Below are positions 15,724-25,342 of a stretch of 64,000 nt of DNA, one piece after another. A program made the translations under genes and the position numbers. The stretch lies in the NCBI GenBank assembly GCA_902776435.1, contig CACYQB010000005.1, forward strand, positions 149,656-213,655. The letters run 5' to 3'. The notes under the pieces are model-generated. The model did no database searches. It saw only the letters and a list, made by a program, of their open reading frames with translations, and had not been told where the DNA came from. Source of the DNA: an uncultured Bacteroidales bacterium. Lineage in GTDB: Bacteria > Bacteroidota > Bacteroidia > Bacteroidales > Muribaculaceae. How positions within the stretch are numbered: position 1 is the stretch's first letter; each line of letters begins with the position of its first letter.

Positions 15724-16073
15724 GTGTGTCTGAACTGTATGCAATATTGACACAACAAATGGGATATGCACCAGACTATGTGCTGGATAAAATGCAATGG
15801 TATGAAATCAATGCAGCAATGAAGTATCAGCATTATTCAATCAAAGACGGATGGGAACAGGCAAGGTTGGTGGCTTATATGGTTGCACAGGTCAATTCAA
15901 AACACACCCTGCAAATGGATGAGATTGTCAAATTTCCCTGGGAAGATGAGGATGATGAACCATCAAAAACATCAATTACCAAAGAAGAAATTGAACAGTT
16001 GAAAAAGGAAGCTGAACAGTACTTGAAAACCCAAAATAAAACAATAGAAAAACGAGATAATATCAATGGCTGA
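15711..16073 (+). CDS. Tail assembly chaperone, frameshift extension (gpGT-like)
   Basis: The -1 frame continues KKLSVSELYAILTQQMGYAPD and carries a helical domain ending in a Lys/Glu-rich tail, 115 residues from the GTG at 15726. The pattern of a short second frame between chaperone and tape measure is conserved in siphoviruses, where the fusion recruits tail tube protein to the tape measure. Read alone from GTG it would have no leader. Its end overlaps the tape measure start by eight bases. Confidence 0.75.
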   Translation, partial: KKKLSVSELYAILTQQMGYAPDYVLDKMQWYEINAAMKYQHYSIKDGWEQARLVAYMVAQVNSKHTLQMDEIVKFPWEDEDDEPSKTSITKEEIEQLKKEAEQYLKTQNKTIEKRDNING

Positions 16074-18375
16074 TTATGTTGTAACATTAACAGGAAAAGA
16101 CAATCTAAGCCAAACCATCAAGCAGGTCAAAGGTGAATTGAACAGTGTTGGTGGTGCAGCATCAAAGATTGACCAGATACAAAAGAAGTTTGAAAAGATA
16201 CAGACTTCAGCAGCACCATTGAAGAAACAGTTGAAAGACTTGAAGGTCATTATGGCTGATATGAACTTGAATGGTTTACAGGGCACAGAACAGTTCACAC
16301 AAATTGCCCAATACGCTGGTAAGATACAGGATGCAATGCAGGATGCATCAATGGCAACAAAACGCTTTGCGGATGATACATTTGCATTGTCAGTGGCAAA
16401 AGACGGTATTACCGCATTGGCAGGTGCAGGCAGTGCATTAGCTGGCACCCTTGGACTTGTCGGTGTTGAATCTGACAAAGTGCAGCAAGCCATTTTGAAG
16501 GTGCAATCTGCAATGGCAATTCTTAATGGTGTACAGGCTGTTGCCAACTCATTCAACAAAGACAGTGCATTGTTACACGCAATTAAGGTTGTCAGACTGA
16601 AGGCAACCACAGCAGCTACAAATGAAGCAACGGCAGCACAAATCAGAAACAACCTTGCAGTACTTGCCAATCCTTATGTGGCAGCAGCGGCAGCAGTTGC
16701 AGCATTGGTTGCAGGGTTGGTTTATTGGGCAAGCACAATAGAAGACACCACCCAAGAACAAGAAACGCTGAATGCCGCTGTGGATGCATTCAATGAAGCA
16801 TCTGAGCAACAATCAAACAAATTGGGTGAACAGCTGGCAGTGTTTGAACAACTCAAAAAGACTTATGATGAATCAGGTGGTAAGACTGACATACTGACCA
16901 ACAAAATACTGAACAATAAAGAAGCACAAAGGAAATTGGGTGTTACCCTTAAAACCGTTGATGATGTCCACAGGCTGTTTGGTAAGAACTCACACAATTA
17001 TATACAAGCATCAATCAGCAGGGCAAACGCACTAGCAGCAGAAGCAGCAGAAGCAGCACTGTTGGGTAAGGCATTGGCAGAATTGTCAAAGATATACACC
17101 AAACTGATGAAGGGTGAGGAGGTTGACTGGAAAGACGTTCAAAAAGCAATGGAAAAGGCTGGTATTTCCAAGGCAAAAGCAGAAGAAATCATCTACAGCG
17201 CAGGTGGTGAACGTGGATGGGACTGGATAAACTCAAACCTTGAAGTTGACCCAGACAAGATTGCAGACTTTATGAGGAATGTGAATGCAGCGGTTACGGA
17301 TGAGTTTTACAAATCTGGCGCTGGTAAGATATTGTCTGAACTCTATGTCAAAAACCTCAATGATGCAGACATTGCGTCAATTGACTTTGATGACCTACTC
17401 ACCAGCAATGACAAAGGTAAAACCAAAACCACCAAGTCAACCAAAGGTGGCAAAGGTAACAAGAACACACCCGATTATGAAAAAGGGTCATTGGCTGATT
17501 TGATTGCCCAGCGTGAAAAACTAAACAAGGAAATCCAAAATGGTAATCTGTCACTGCAAGAAATGGAAGACAGGGAAAAGCGCATTGTTGAACTTGACAG
17601 ACAGATTTCAGCACAAAAAGAACGGATTGCCAAACTGGCAAAACCTTATATGACCATGACGGAATTGGGATTGACCACCAAGCAAGGTGAACAAATGAAA
17701 TTCACCGTAAATAAATCAGACTTGTCCAAAAGATTAAATGAAGCAATCAAGCAAGCAGAAAAGAACATTGAACCCATTAACGTGAAACTAAAAACACAGT
17801 TTGCAAAGGATAAGGCATGGGCAGATATGAAAAACCTGTTTAAAGATATGGCGCTGGATAAACAAAAGAAAAGGGTTGATGCCATTGGTGATTCATTTGC
17901 AAGTATGGGTGACATATTAGGCAATTTGGGTGATGCTCTTGAAACACCTGAATTGAATGTTGCTGCAACCATTGCACAGGCTATTGCAAACTACATTTTG
18001 GGATGGACACAAGCAACCGCACAAGCAGCGGAACTTGGCCCAATTGGTTGGGCTGCATTTGCATTGTCTTCACTTGCTCAATTGGCAGCGGTTGTGGCAC
18101 AGATTCATTCAATATCTGGATATGCAACAGGCGGTATCATTGGTGGCAGTTCTTACAGCGGTGACAAACTGTTGGCAAGGGTCAACAGTGGTGAAATGAT
18201 ACTGAACAAAAGGCAGCAAACCACACTTTTTAATGCAATTGCATCTGGACGTATCGGTAATGGTGGTGACATTGCATCAGTGTCATTCAGACTTAGAGGG
18301 TCTGACATTTATGGGGCACTCAAGAATTACAGTGCAATCAAGGGAAAAAGCGGAATAACAACAGGAATAGTTTGA
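16066..18375 (+). CDS. Tape measure protein
   Basis: 769 residues that set tail length and may help DNA entry. Long helical, Lys/Gln/Ala-rich N-terminus, hydrophobic Ala-rich segments (about residues 205-225 and 630-690), a Lys-Thr-Gly linker near 450 and the typical C-terminal YATGGIIGGSSYSGDK and RVNSGEMILN motifs. Longest helical gene after the chaperones, as expected. Confidence 0.93.
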   Translation: MADYVVTLTGKDNLSQTIKQVKGELNSVGGAASKIDQIQKKFEKIQTSAAPLKKQLKDLKVIMADMNLNGLQGTEQFTQIAQYAGKIQDAMQDASMATKRFADDTFALSVAKDGITALAGAGSALAGTLGLVGVESDKVQQAILKVQSAMAILNGVQAVANSFNKDSALLHAIKVVRLKATTAATNEATAAQIRNNLAVLANPYVAAAAAVAALVAGLVYWASTIEDTTQEQETLNAAVDAFNEASEQQSNKLGEQLAVFEQLKKTYDESGGKTDILTNKILNNKEAQRKLGVTLKTVDDVHRLFGKNSHNYIQASISRANALAAEAAEAALLGKALAELSKIYTKLMKGEEVDWKDVQKAMEKAGISKAKAEEIIYSAGGERGWDWINSNLEVDPDKIADFMRNVNAAVTDEFYKSGAGKILSELYVKNLNDADIASIDFDDLLTSNDKGKTKTTKSTKGGKGNKNTPDYEKGSLADLIAQREKLNKEIQNGNLSLQEMEDREKRIVELDRQISAQKERIAKLAKPYMTMTELGLTTKQGEQMKFTVNKSDLSKRLNEAIKQAEKNIEPINVKLKTQFAKDKAWADMKNLFKDMALDKQKKRVDAIGDSFASMGDILGNLGDALETPELNVAATIAQAIANYILGWTQATAQAAELGPIGWAAFALSSLAQLAAVVAQIHSISGYATGGIIGGSSYSGDKLLARVNSGEMILNKRQQTTLFNAIASGRIGNGGDIASVSFRLRGSDIYGALKNYSAIKGKSGITTGIV

Positions 18376-18382
18376 TTGAGAT

Positions 18383-21070
18383 ATGACTATACAGGGCACA
18401 TTTTATGACATAGACAACAATGCAATTACCGTGATTATCACAAAAGATGACGGTACAAATAACACTTTGACCATTGGTGAAAATGGGTTGTACTTTGCTG
18501 GTAATCCCATCAGTATTGAAACCAACATGGAAAGTACATTTGACCCCATCATCAGAAAATCTTGTACCATAAATCTTTTGACCAGAAACTACATTGGTGA
18601 TTATCTGTGGGCAGAGAATGCACACAATATTAGGGTTGAGGTGAAACGAGGTACCAGCACCATATTTTACGGTTTTGTTGAACCCAACACATTTTCACAA
18701 CCCTTTGTTGAACTGGATGAATTTAGTATCAACTGTATTGATGTACTTTCAGCATTGCAGTATTACAATTACAAGAACATCAAAACCATTGATACATATA
18801 ACACACAGAAATCAAATGCAGCAATAGTGTCATTCCGTGATTTGATGATGGATTCATTGGGCAACGCATTACAGAGCAACATATCATCATATCCAATACT
18901 ATATGATAGAAGTAAAGGGTTGGCAATGACTAGCACACATTCTGTGTTTCAATACATAGGTATCAGTGAAACGTTTCTGTTTGGTGAAACCTTTGATGAC
19001 ATCTGGACTTGTGAAGATATTGTCAACCAAACATTGCAGTACCTCAATCTTCATATCATTCAACAGGGTAAAATTTTCTATATATTTGATTGGGACACAC
19101 TGAGGAAACGAAGAAACAGTTGGTATAACATTGTTACAAAAGTGAGTTATTCACAACCAGATGCTTCAAACGTGACCATTACAGGCAATATGCACAGCGC
19201 AAATGACACTTCAATCACCATTTCCGACGTATATAACCAGATATCCGTGAAGTGTGGATTGGAGAGTATTGAAGATGTCATTACCTCACCACTGGATGAT
19301 GATGCACTGATTTCACCATTTTCAGGCAAACAGTTATATATGCGTGAATACATTTCACCATTTTCAGGCAATTTGGATTATGTGGTGGCTTTTCATTCAA
19401 TGGTCAGCGAAAACGGGGCACCCATAACTTATGACAAAGCAAAATATGTGGATTGGTATCTGAAGGTCATGCAAAACCCCAATTGGCAACTCCACATCAA
19501 CAATGGACAGGGCAATATCAGTGACCAATTTGAGCAAAACAACGGCACATTCATAAACCAATGGAATATACCAAAGTTTGTTAAAGACAACAGACTGGCA
19601 CCTGCAATTATCCAGATGGGTAGCGTTGAACGTGATGCCAGGTTAATTGATGATGCACCCATTGCAAAAGTATCAATGAATGATTATTTGTTTATCTCCA
19701 TCAATGGCAACGAGACAGATGACAATACCAACTCCCGCCCCAACGTATCAGATTTACAGTACCATGCACCAATTATTGAGTATGTGGGTGGTAATGGTGG
19801 TGTCTATTCACCAAGTGATGACAACACAACAAATTACTTGGTATTCTCTGGTTCTTTATTACTTCAGCCATTGGCAAAAGAAAGTGCACGATTTCATACT
19901 TTGAAAACATGGTGTTTGCAACACCCCACAATGACAGTAGATGAAGCACTTACTTTAGGAGCAACGGCTGTTACTGACTCAAACGGTGATTCAAGGTTAT
20001 ACACACGTAAATTCTTTAAGACCGTGAATCCAGCTGATACCGTTGATGAAAACAACTATATAACTAATGGTGCCAGTCTGCAACCGTGGTGCAGTGATAA
20101 CGGTGAAAAACTCTATCAATACAATTACAGTGAACAATGGGGAAGTCAAGATTTAGTGAACAAATTACCCATCCTTGAATGTGAATTGATTATTGGTAAC
20201 AAAAGACTGATTGAAACCAATGTTGATGAATGGGGACACAGTGAATTTCATTGGGTGGAACTTGGAAATGAACCAACATTTGTTTATGAGGATGACGGCC
20301 AAACATATCCAATTACAACCTTTACCCTTGGTGTTAACCCAAAAATTGGTGACTTTATCATTGGCAGTGAATATAAATTGCAAAACACGGTGGATTTGAC
20401 CATGAATATTGATGCTGAAGGTACTGCAATTCCAATCAAGAAAAGTGACAATTTAAGTGGTGCAATTCAATTCAAAATTCTTGGACCAGTCAATACAACT
20501 TGGAATAACATTACACGCAGACACCCAACATGGTTCCGACATACAGCATGGGAAACAGATAACAAAATTGTTCTTGCACACTTGGAAAATATCATATTAA
20601 AGGATTTCAGTTGCAAAATCTATTCTGATAATGCAAAGAATGAATCAATGGACAATGATGAATTGATTTACATGTCTGATGAAACCACCAGCTATATCAA
20701 CAAGCATGATGACACAGAATTTAGATTTATTACCCAACCAACACCAGATGTCATAACTGAGCAACAGTTGAATGGTGGCGCAAATATCAACGCTGTAATT
20801 AATCTGATAACCAATTCCCCACTGACAACTTTGTACAACTCACTAACATCTGAAACAGCCAAAGCTGAAGAGCATTTTGTAAACCAATATTACACCGAGT
20901 ACCACATACCAAGAATTGAAATGCAGATGACAGTACACAACACCAGCAACATCAACTGGCGCAATACGTATATGTCAACCTCTTTGGGCAAATCATTCTA
21001 TGTGGTTGCAGTGAATGAAGACGTGAGGAATAACACCAGCACAATAAAACTTAAAAGCAAAGATATATGA
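18383..21070 (+). CDS. Distal tail / baseplate hub-like protein
   Basis: 895 residues. N-terminal part has beta-rich distal-tail character (FDPIIRKSCTINLLTRNYIG, VEVKRGTSTIFYGFVEPN), followed by a long region with a repeated ISPFSG segment (coding repeats at about 19310-19329 and 19351-19370). It follows the tape measure and overlaps the next gene by four bases. Similar large proteins occupy this place in Bacteroidales siphoviruses; exact subunit assignment is inferred from position. Confidence 0.75.
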   Translation: MTIQGTFYDIDNNAITVIITKDDGTNNTLTIGENGLYFAGNPISIETNMESTFDPIIRKSCTINLLTRNYIGDYLWAENAHNIRVEVKRGTSTIFYGFVEPNTFSQPFVELDEFSINCIDVLSALQYYNYKNIKTIDTYNTQKSNAAIVSFRDLMMDSLGNALQSNISSYPILYDRSKGLAMTSTHSVFQYIGISETFLFGETFDDIWTCEDIVNQTLQYLNLHIIQQGKIFYIFDWDTLRKRRNSWYNIVTKVSYSQPDASNVTITGNMHSANDTSITISDVYNQISVKCGLESIEDVITSPLDDDALISPFSGKQLYMREYISPFSGNLDYVVAFHSMVSENGAPITYDKAKYVDWYLKVMQNPNWQLHINNGQGNISDQFEQNNGTFINQWNIPKFVKDNRLAPAIIQMGSVERDARLIDDAPIAKVSMNDYLFISINGNETDDNTNSRPNVSDLQYHAPIIEYVGGNGGVYSPSDDNTTNYLVFSGSLLLQPLAKESARFHTLKTWCLQHPTMTVDEALTLGATAVTDSNGDSRLYTRKFFKTVNPADTVDENNYITNGASLQPWCSDNGEKLYQYNYSEQWGSQDLVNKLPILECELIIGNKRLIETNVDEWGHSEFHWVELGNEPTFVYEDDGQTYPITTFTLGVNPKIGDFIIGSEYKLQNTVDLTMNIDAEGTAIPIKKSDNLSGAIQFKILGPVNTTWNNITRRHPTWFRHTAWETDNKIVLAHLENIILKDFSCKIYSDNAKNESMDNDELIYMSDETTSYINKHDDTEFRFITQPTPDVITEQQLNGGANINAVINLITNSPLTTLYNSLTSETAKAEEHFVNQYYTEYHIPRIEMQMTVHNTSNINWRNTYMSTSLGKSFYVVAVNEDVRNNTSTIKLKSKDI

Positions 21071-24000
21071 TTCAAATAAAGAACATAGGCAAGCACAGCG
21101 GCAAGGTAACACAATCAAAGGTAACAAGTGGTGGATTTGCAAGCAGCGTGACCAACATTGTTGCAAATGAAACACAGGGGGTCAATATATGGGGTCAGTA
21201 CCATGACCACACAGGTGATGTTGACGGTGATATGATGGTCAATGGGAATATCACAACGTCTGGAGACCTCACCATTGACGGTGATGCACAATGCAGTGAA
21301 CTAATAGCCACAACAGTAGGTGCAGACACTGTTACTGCAAACCGTGTTGAAGCAATCACAAGCAAATCTGATAACCTGTACATCAACAACAATGCAAACG
21401 TTGGGGGTGATATAAGTGCAGATGATGGTCATTTCACAGGTGACATTGATTGCCATGATATTGACTGTAACTTGATTGAAAGTGCAGACATAACAACTGA
21501 ATACCTCACAGTAACCAAACAGGCTCATTTCTTCAGCCTAATCATTGATGAAATTAAATCAGTCGGTGGCCAGATAATCCTCAGTGCTGGAAATGCAACC
21601 ATTGATTTCGTTGAACAAGTTGGTGGGCAATATGTACTGTACTGGAAAAAGGATGATGGTGATAACGGAATTTCAAACCAGTTCAAGAGGAATGACCAAG
21701 TTATCTGTCAGACATTCAACATGACTGACTTGGATGGTGAAGTGAGCAACAAATATTATTGGGCAGTGGTCACAACCGTTGGTGATGACACAATCACATT
21801 AAACGGAGAAGAAACAGAATGCAACTACATTGCATTATCACCAACTGACTATGACGGTACAAGTGTACCTGAAGCAGGTGATAAAATCTGTCAACTAGGT
21901 TACAGGGGAACAGATGACCCAGACAGACAATCAGCAATCATATTGAGTGCATACAAGTCACCAGACCCAAATGTCAAAGCACCATCAATTGTGCAGTACA
22001 AGGGTATCAACTCATTCTCATTGGAAGGGTGCATTGTCAATCAGATGTCTCCAGATGCCAACATCTTCACAGGTGATTTCAGAGTGGAAAACAACGGTGC
22101 AATTACAGACGTTGTGGACTTGATACAGGGTCAACACCCACAAGTCATAACCAACAGTGAACAGGCATGGATAATGGCAGACAGTTCTGGAAAAACCTAC
22201 TACTTGACGGATTACCAAAACCTGCCCACAACCATTCAAGTGTATCTGGGAAGTGAACTAATACCATACAGTCAATGGGTAACAGGCAGTCAAATAAAAT
22301 TCAAAAACAAAACTTATAGACTTACAGGCACAACTCCAGCACCATCAACTTACACAGGTTTGGGTATAGATGCAATTACACGCAACACCAACGATTGCAC
22401 TTTAACATGGGGTTATAATGCCAACACTTACATTGACCCCGATACAGGTACATCAACAAATGGTGGTAGGAATGAATCAAATACAACATTAGGACTAACC
22501 ATTGTATTTACCCACAATGGCACAACATACACTGTGACCAAGAATGTACCTTTTAATGTCATAAAAGCAAGTGCAGTGACACAGGGTGCAGATGCTGAAT
22601 TTTATAAACTCATGGTGGATAAACTTGACTTGACAGTTACGCTTGACAACAAACTAACATGCAAGGTCAATGCAAAGGTTTATCACATTAAGGGCAACAC
22701 CATTGAGCAACAGACAGACTTGACGGATTACACTGCTAATATCTTACTGTCAAATAGCAGTACCGTAACACTTACCAAATCAACCTACTTTTATAGAACA
22801 TCAAACATTAGTAATTCTTACAGTTCAATGACTAACCCACCCACATCTGCAACGCTGAGACTGTACAAGAATGGCACATTGGTTGATGAGGTAGCAACAA
22901 GTATAAAATTTGACGCTGGCAGCATCTTCACCATAACAGACAATGCCATTACAAGTGCAGTTCAACAGGCACAGACATACACGGATGGACAGATTACCAC
23001 AGTCAATGCAAGCATATCACAAATTGAACAGACTGCCAACAGTATATCATCCAGAGTCACCAACATTGAAAATGATTATGTCACATCATCTGAACTGACA
23101 CAGACTGCCAATAATATACAACTCAATGTCTATGATGAACTGAAGAACAAAACAGGTATTGATATATCACAGGGACAAATCACCCTAAATGGCAACACTG
23201 TTGTTAATGGCAACCTATCACTGACTGACCAAAATACAGGTTTCAGTCTGATTGGTGATGGTGGTATTACTCAAATCATGCCTCAATCAATAGGAAGTTA
23301 TAGTGATTTTACTGCTAAATCTACAACCACTATTCACAAGTACAGCACAGATGAAAGTCCTGGTGATTATGACAGCAATACCAACACATATCAATTTGAC
23401 TTTTACCAGTCAATTAATATTGGAACGGTAAAAGCAGGTCAGACAATCACATTTGCACCCATTTCACGCAATTACTACGTAAAAGGAAATCAGGTAAACA
23501 TTGCGGCATATTATGAAAACTCACATACTTGCACCATTTATGAAGATAATGTATCAATGGCAACTGGAGTGCTGTACAACACCAACCTCAGTTACACGTC
23601 AAATGGTGGTAACGTTAGTGTGCAGATACATGACCGTGTTGACATTAGTGGGTCATACTTTAGACAAAACAATGTCACAAACCCCTATGAGGAAGACATT
23701 AAAGCGGCAACTGAGAAAATACACATTACCGTGACCATACCCAATGATGCTTTTATGCTGATTGGTTATGATGGAATTGCTGTTAATTTTGGCACTAGTG
23801 CAACAGCATATATTGGTACAGAATCAACTACCATCAAGTATGGACAACACGGTATCAAGGTATCAAACAATGGACTGCAAAAGTGGAACGGCTCCAGCTG
23901 GGTTGGTATCAATAACAAAAAGGTCATTACAATGACAACTGACCAGACACTGACCAATGACGTTGACCTGATTGTCTATAATTCAGCAACACAACGTACA

Positions 24001-24198
24001 CTGACATTACCCAATAACCTTGAAATGGGCAAAACAGTCTATATCAAGAAACTTGGGTCAACCAATCTGAAGTTGCAGTCATCAACATCAAACATCTATT
24101 TGCAGAATAGTACATCTGGAACTAACGCCACAACGGTATCAACATTTGTGTTCTTGGTGTGGGATGGTTCACATTGGTTACTTGGGTACGTTGGTTAA
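21067..24198 (+). CDS. Tail fibre / receptor-binding protein
   Basis: 1043 residues. The N-terminus has fibre-like repeats (DMMVNGNITTSGDLTIDG, later NVGGDISADDGHFTGDIDC), then mixed beta domains, then a coiled segment near TTVNASISQIEQTANSISSRV and a second one. The C-terminal 100 residues (AYIGTESTTIKYGQHGIKV, TLTLPNNLEMGKTVYIKK) look like a tip domain. As the last structural gene it most likely binds the host surface. A terminator hairpin follows. Confidence 0.82.
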   Translation: MIQIKNIGKHSGKVTQSKVTSGGFASSVTNIVANETQGVNIWGQYHDHTGDVDGDMMVNGNITTSGDLTIDGDAQCSELIATTVGADTVTANRVEAITSKSDNLYINNNANVGGDISADDGHFTGDIDCHDIDCNLIESADITTEYLTVTKQAHFFSLIIDEIKSVGGQIILSAGNATIDFVEQVGGQYVLYWKKDDGDNGISNQFKRNDQVICQTFNMTDLDGEVSNKYYWAVVTTVGDDTITLNGEETECNYIALSPTDYDGTSVPEAGDKICQLGYRGTDDPDRQSAIILSAYKSPDPNVKAPSIVQYKGINSFSLEGCIVNQMSPDANIFTGDFRVENNGAITDVVDLIQGQHPQVITNSEQAWIMADSSGKTYYLTDYQNLPTTIQVYLGSELIPYSQWVTGSQIKFKNKTYRLTGTTPAPSTYTGLGIDAITRNTNDCTLTWGYNANTYIDPDTGTSTNGGRNESNTTLGLTIVFTHNGTTYTVTKNVPFNVIKASAVTQGADAEFYKLMVDKLDLTVTLDNKLTCKVNAKVYHIKGNTIEQQTDLTDYTANILLSNSSTVTLTKSTYFYRTSNISNSYSSMTNPPTSATLRLYKNGTLVDEVATSIKFDAGSIFTITDNAITSAVQQAQTYTDGQITTVNASISQIEQTANSISSRVTNIENDYVTSSELTQTANNIQLNVYDELKNKTGIDISQGQITLNGNTVVNGNLSLTDQNTGFSLIGDGGITQIMPQSIGSYSDFTAKSTTTIHKYSTDESPGDYDSNTNTYQFDFYQSINIGTVKAGQTITFAPISRNYYVKGNQVNIAAYYENSHTCTIYEDNVSMATGVLYNTNLSYTSNGGNVSVQIHDRVDISGSYFRQNNVTNPYEEDIKAATEKIHITVTIPNDAFMLIGYDGIAVNFGTSATAYIGTESTTIKYGQHGIKVSNNGLQKWNGSSWVGINNKKVITMTTDQTLTNDVDLIVYNSATQRTLTLPNNLEMGKTVYIKKLGSTNLKLQSSTSNIYLQNSTSGTNATTVSTFVFLVWDGSHWLLGYVG

Positions 24199-24223
24199 TA
24201 CTAACATCATATTTCTTTGTTTG

Positions 24224-24247
24224 GGGTGGCAGAAATGTCACCCTTTT
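24224..24247 (+). terminator. Terminator after tail fibre gene
   Basis: GGGTGGCA (24224-24231) pairs with TGTCACCC (24236-24243) around GAAA, then four Ts. Belongs to the shared GGGTGG stem family. Confidence 0.75.
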
Positions 24248-24260
24248 CCCATCATCAAAA

Positions 24261-24278
24261 CTATTTATTGTAAAAGGG
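24261..24278 (+). promoter_or_regulatory. AT-rich start-proximal motif before holin-like gene
   Basis: CTATTTATTGTAAAAGGG, nine bases before the ATG at 24288. Confidence 0.5.
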
Positions 24279-24287
24279 AAACACACT

Positions 24288-24587
24288 ATGGAAAACACAT
24301 ATAACACACAACATCATTGGTCAGACCTCACCATCAAAGACAAACTGTCATACATTGTTGCATTTGCTTTGATTGCGTCTGGTATCATCATTGCATTCCT
24401 GTCATTCTTCCTAAACGCATACAACATTGCCACAGGTGTATTGCTTTACATTGGACAGGCATTTGTAATCGGTGGTGGCTTGGTTGGTGCCAGCGTTTAT
24501 TTTAGAAGCAAATGGGTTGAGTTTAACACCAATGCCAAAAGGGAAATTGACCAGCGTATTGATGAACTGTCCAAACGCATTGAATGA
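24288..24587 (+). CDS. Holin-like small membrane protein, 99 aa
   Basis: Polar N-terminus (MENTYNTQHHWSDLTIKD), two hydrophobic helices (YIVAFALIASGIIIAFLSFFL and GVLLYIGQAFVIGGGLVGASVYF) separated by a short turn, and a charged coiled C-terminus (REIDQRIDELSKRIE). Size, topology and position after the tail fibre fit a holin. ATG 24288 is supported by the AT-rich motif just upstream and by the terminator lying inside any longer frame. No endolysin gene follows. Confidence 0.7.
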   Translation: MENTYNTQHHWSDLTIKDKLSYIVAFALIASGIIIAFLSFFLNAYNIATGVLLYIGQAFVIGGGLVGASVYFRSKWVEFNTNAKREIDQRIDELSKRIE

Positions 24588-24640
24588 TATATCAGCACCG
24601 TTTATTGCAAGGGATTTCGCTACCGTGAAACAGGGCTGAT

Positions 24641-24670
24641 GGGGAAGATGATGGTGATATATTCTTCCCC
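24641..24670 (+). terminator. Hairpin after holin-like gene
   Basis: GGGGAAGA (24641-24648) pairs with TCTTCCCC (24663-24670); no strong T run directly after. Confidence 0.5.
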
Positions 24671-24676
24671 AAATCT

Positions 24677-24707
24677 TTTGTTGCACTAATTATTGTTGCT
24701 AACTTTG
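24677..24707 (+). promoter_or_regulatory. Promoter of the dockerin cargo gene
   Basis: TTTG (24677-24680) and TAACTTTG (24700-24707), 19 bases apart: a standard host-type promoter, so this gene can be read in the lysogen independently of phage late expression. Confidence 0.7.
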
Positions 24708-24744
24708 TAGCAATTAACATTATTCACTTATAAACTATTTTATT

Positions 24745-25194
24745 ATGAAGAAATTATTGGTTTTGTTGTTCCTTATGCTGATTGGAACTAGCATATATGC
24801 TCAAAAGAGTTATGTTAATGTTGTTGGTGAACCATATAATGATTCTGATAGTCGTGTATGGCTAAATGGTGCAGTTCCATCTGATATGAAGAAGAATTAT
24901 TATTATAAGACTGATTCAGTATTATTAGGTGATGTTCTTAATATGTTAGCAGAACGGGGATTTGTAATAGAGCAGATGAGTTGCACTAATGTTGGTAGTA
25001 GTGGTTATATGAGAGAGGCTATTATTTTGTCCAAAGATGGTACAACACCTTCTCAAACGATTAGCAAAGGTGATGTAAATATAGATGGTGAAGTAAATAT
25101 TGCTGATGTAAATGAAGTAATTAGTTTAATATTGGGTATAGTTAGGGAACATCCAGAAATACTAGAGCAAATAAAGAAACAAACAAACCACTAA
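24745..25194 (+). CDS. Secreted dockerin-domain protein carried by the prophage
   Basis: 149 residues: a signal peptide (MKKLLVLLFLMLIGTSIYAQ), a short unknown domain, then a type I dockerin-like repeat GDVNIDGEVNIADVNEVISL with calcium-binding-loop Asp/Asn residues, and a polar helix. Only one dockerin half is clear. Host proteins at 40590, 42154 and 58518 carry similar repeats, so the phage gene was probably acquired from or serves a Bacteroidales host. Own host-type promoter and place between holin-like gene and recombinase suggest lysogenic conversion cargo that alters the cell surface or secretome (inference). Confidence 0.8.
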   Translation: MKKLLVLLFLMLIGTSIYAQKSYVNVVGEPYNDSDSRVWLNGAVPSDMKKNYYYKTDSVLLGDVLNMLAERGFVIEQMSCTNVGSSGYMREAIILSKDGTTPSQTISKGDVNIDGEVNIADVNEVISLILGIVREHPEILEQIKKQTNH

Positions 25195-25316
25195 TTTTTT
25201 ACTTTTTTAATCCCCCTATCATATCTTTTTGACTGACAAGACGTTAAACCGCCCCCAACTTTTCTTTATACAAAAGGTAAAATCCAGCAGTTTCTAAATT
25301 GGGGCAATATATAAAT

Positions 25317-25338
25317 AAGGGGTCAATTTAGACCCCTT
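25317..25338 (-). terminator. Terminator of the recombinase operon
   Basis: AAGGGGTC and GACCCCTT pair around AATTTA, five bases beyond the recombinase stop codon on its strand. Only a weak T run. Confidence 0.7.
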
Positions 25339-25342
25339 ATTG

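Noticed and set aside
24159-24587. Longer start for the holin-like gene
   Set aside because: It would include the terminator hairpin and the end of the tail fibre gene; ATG 24288 gives a normal holin-like protein.
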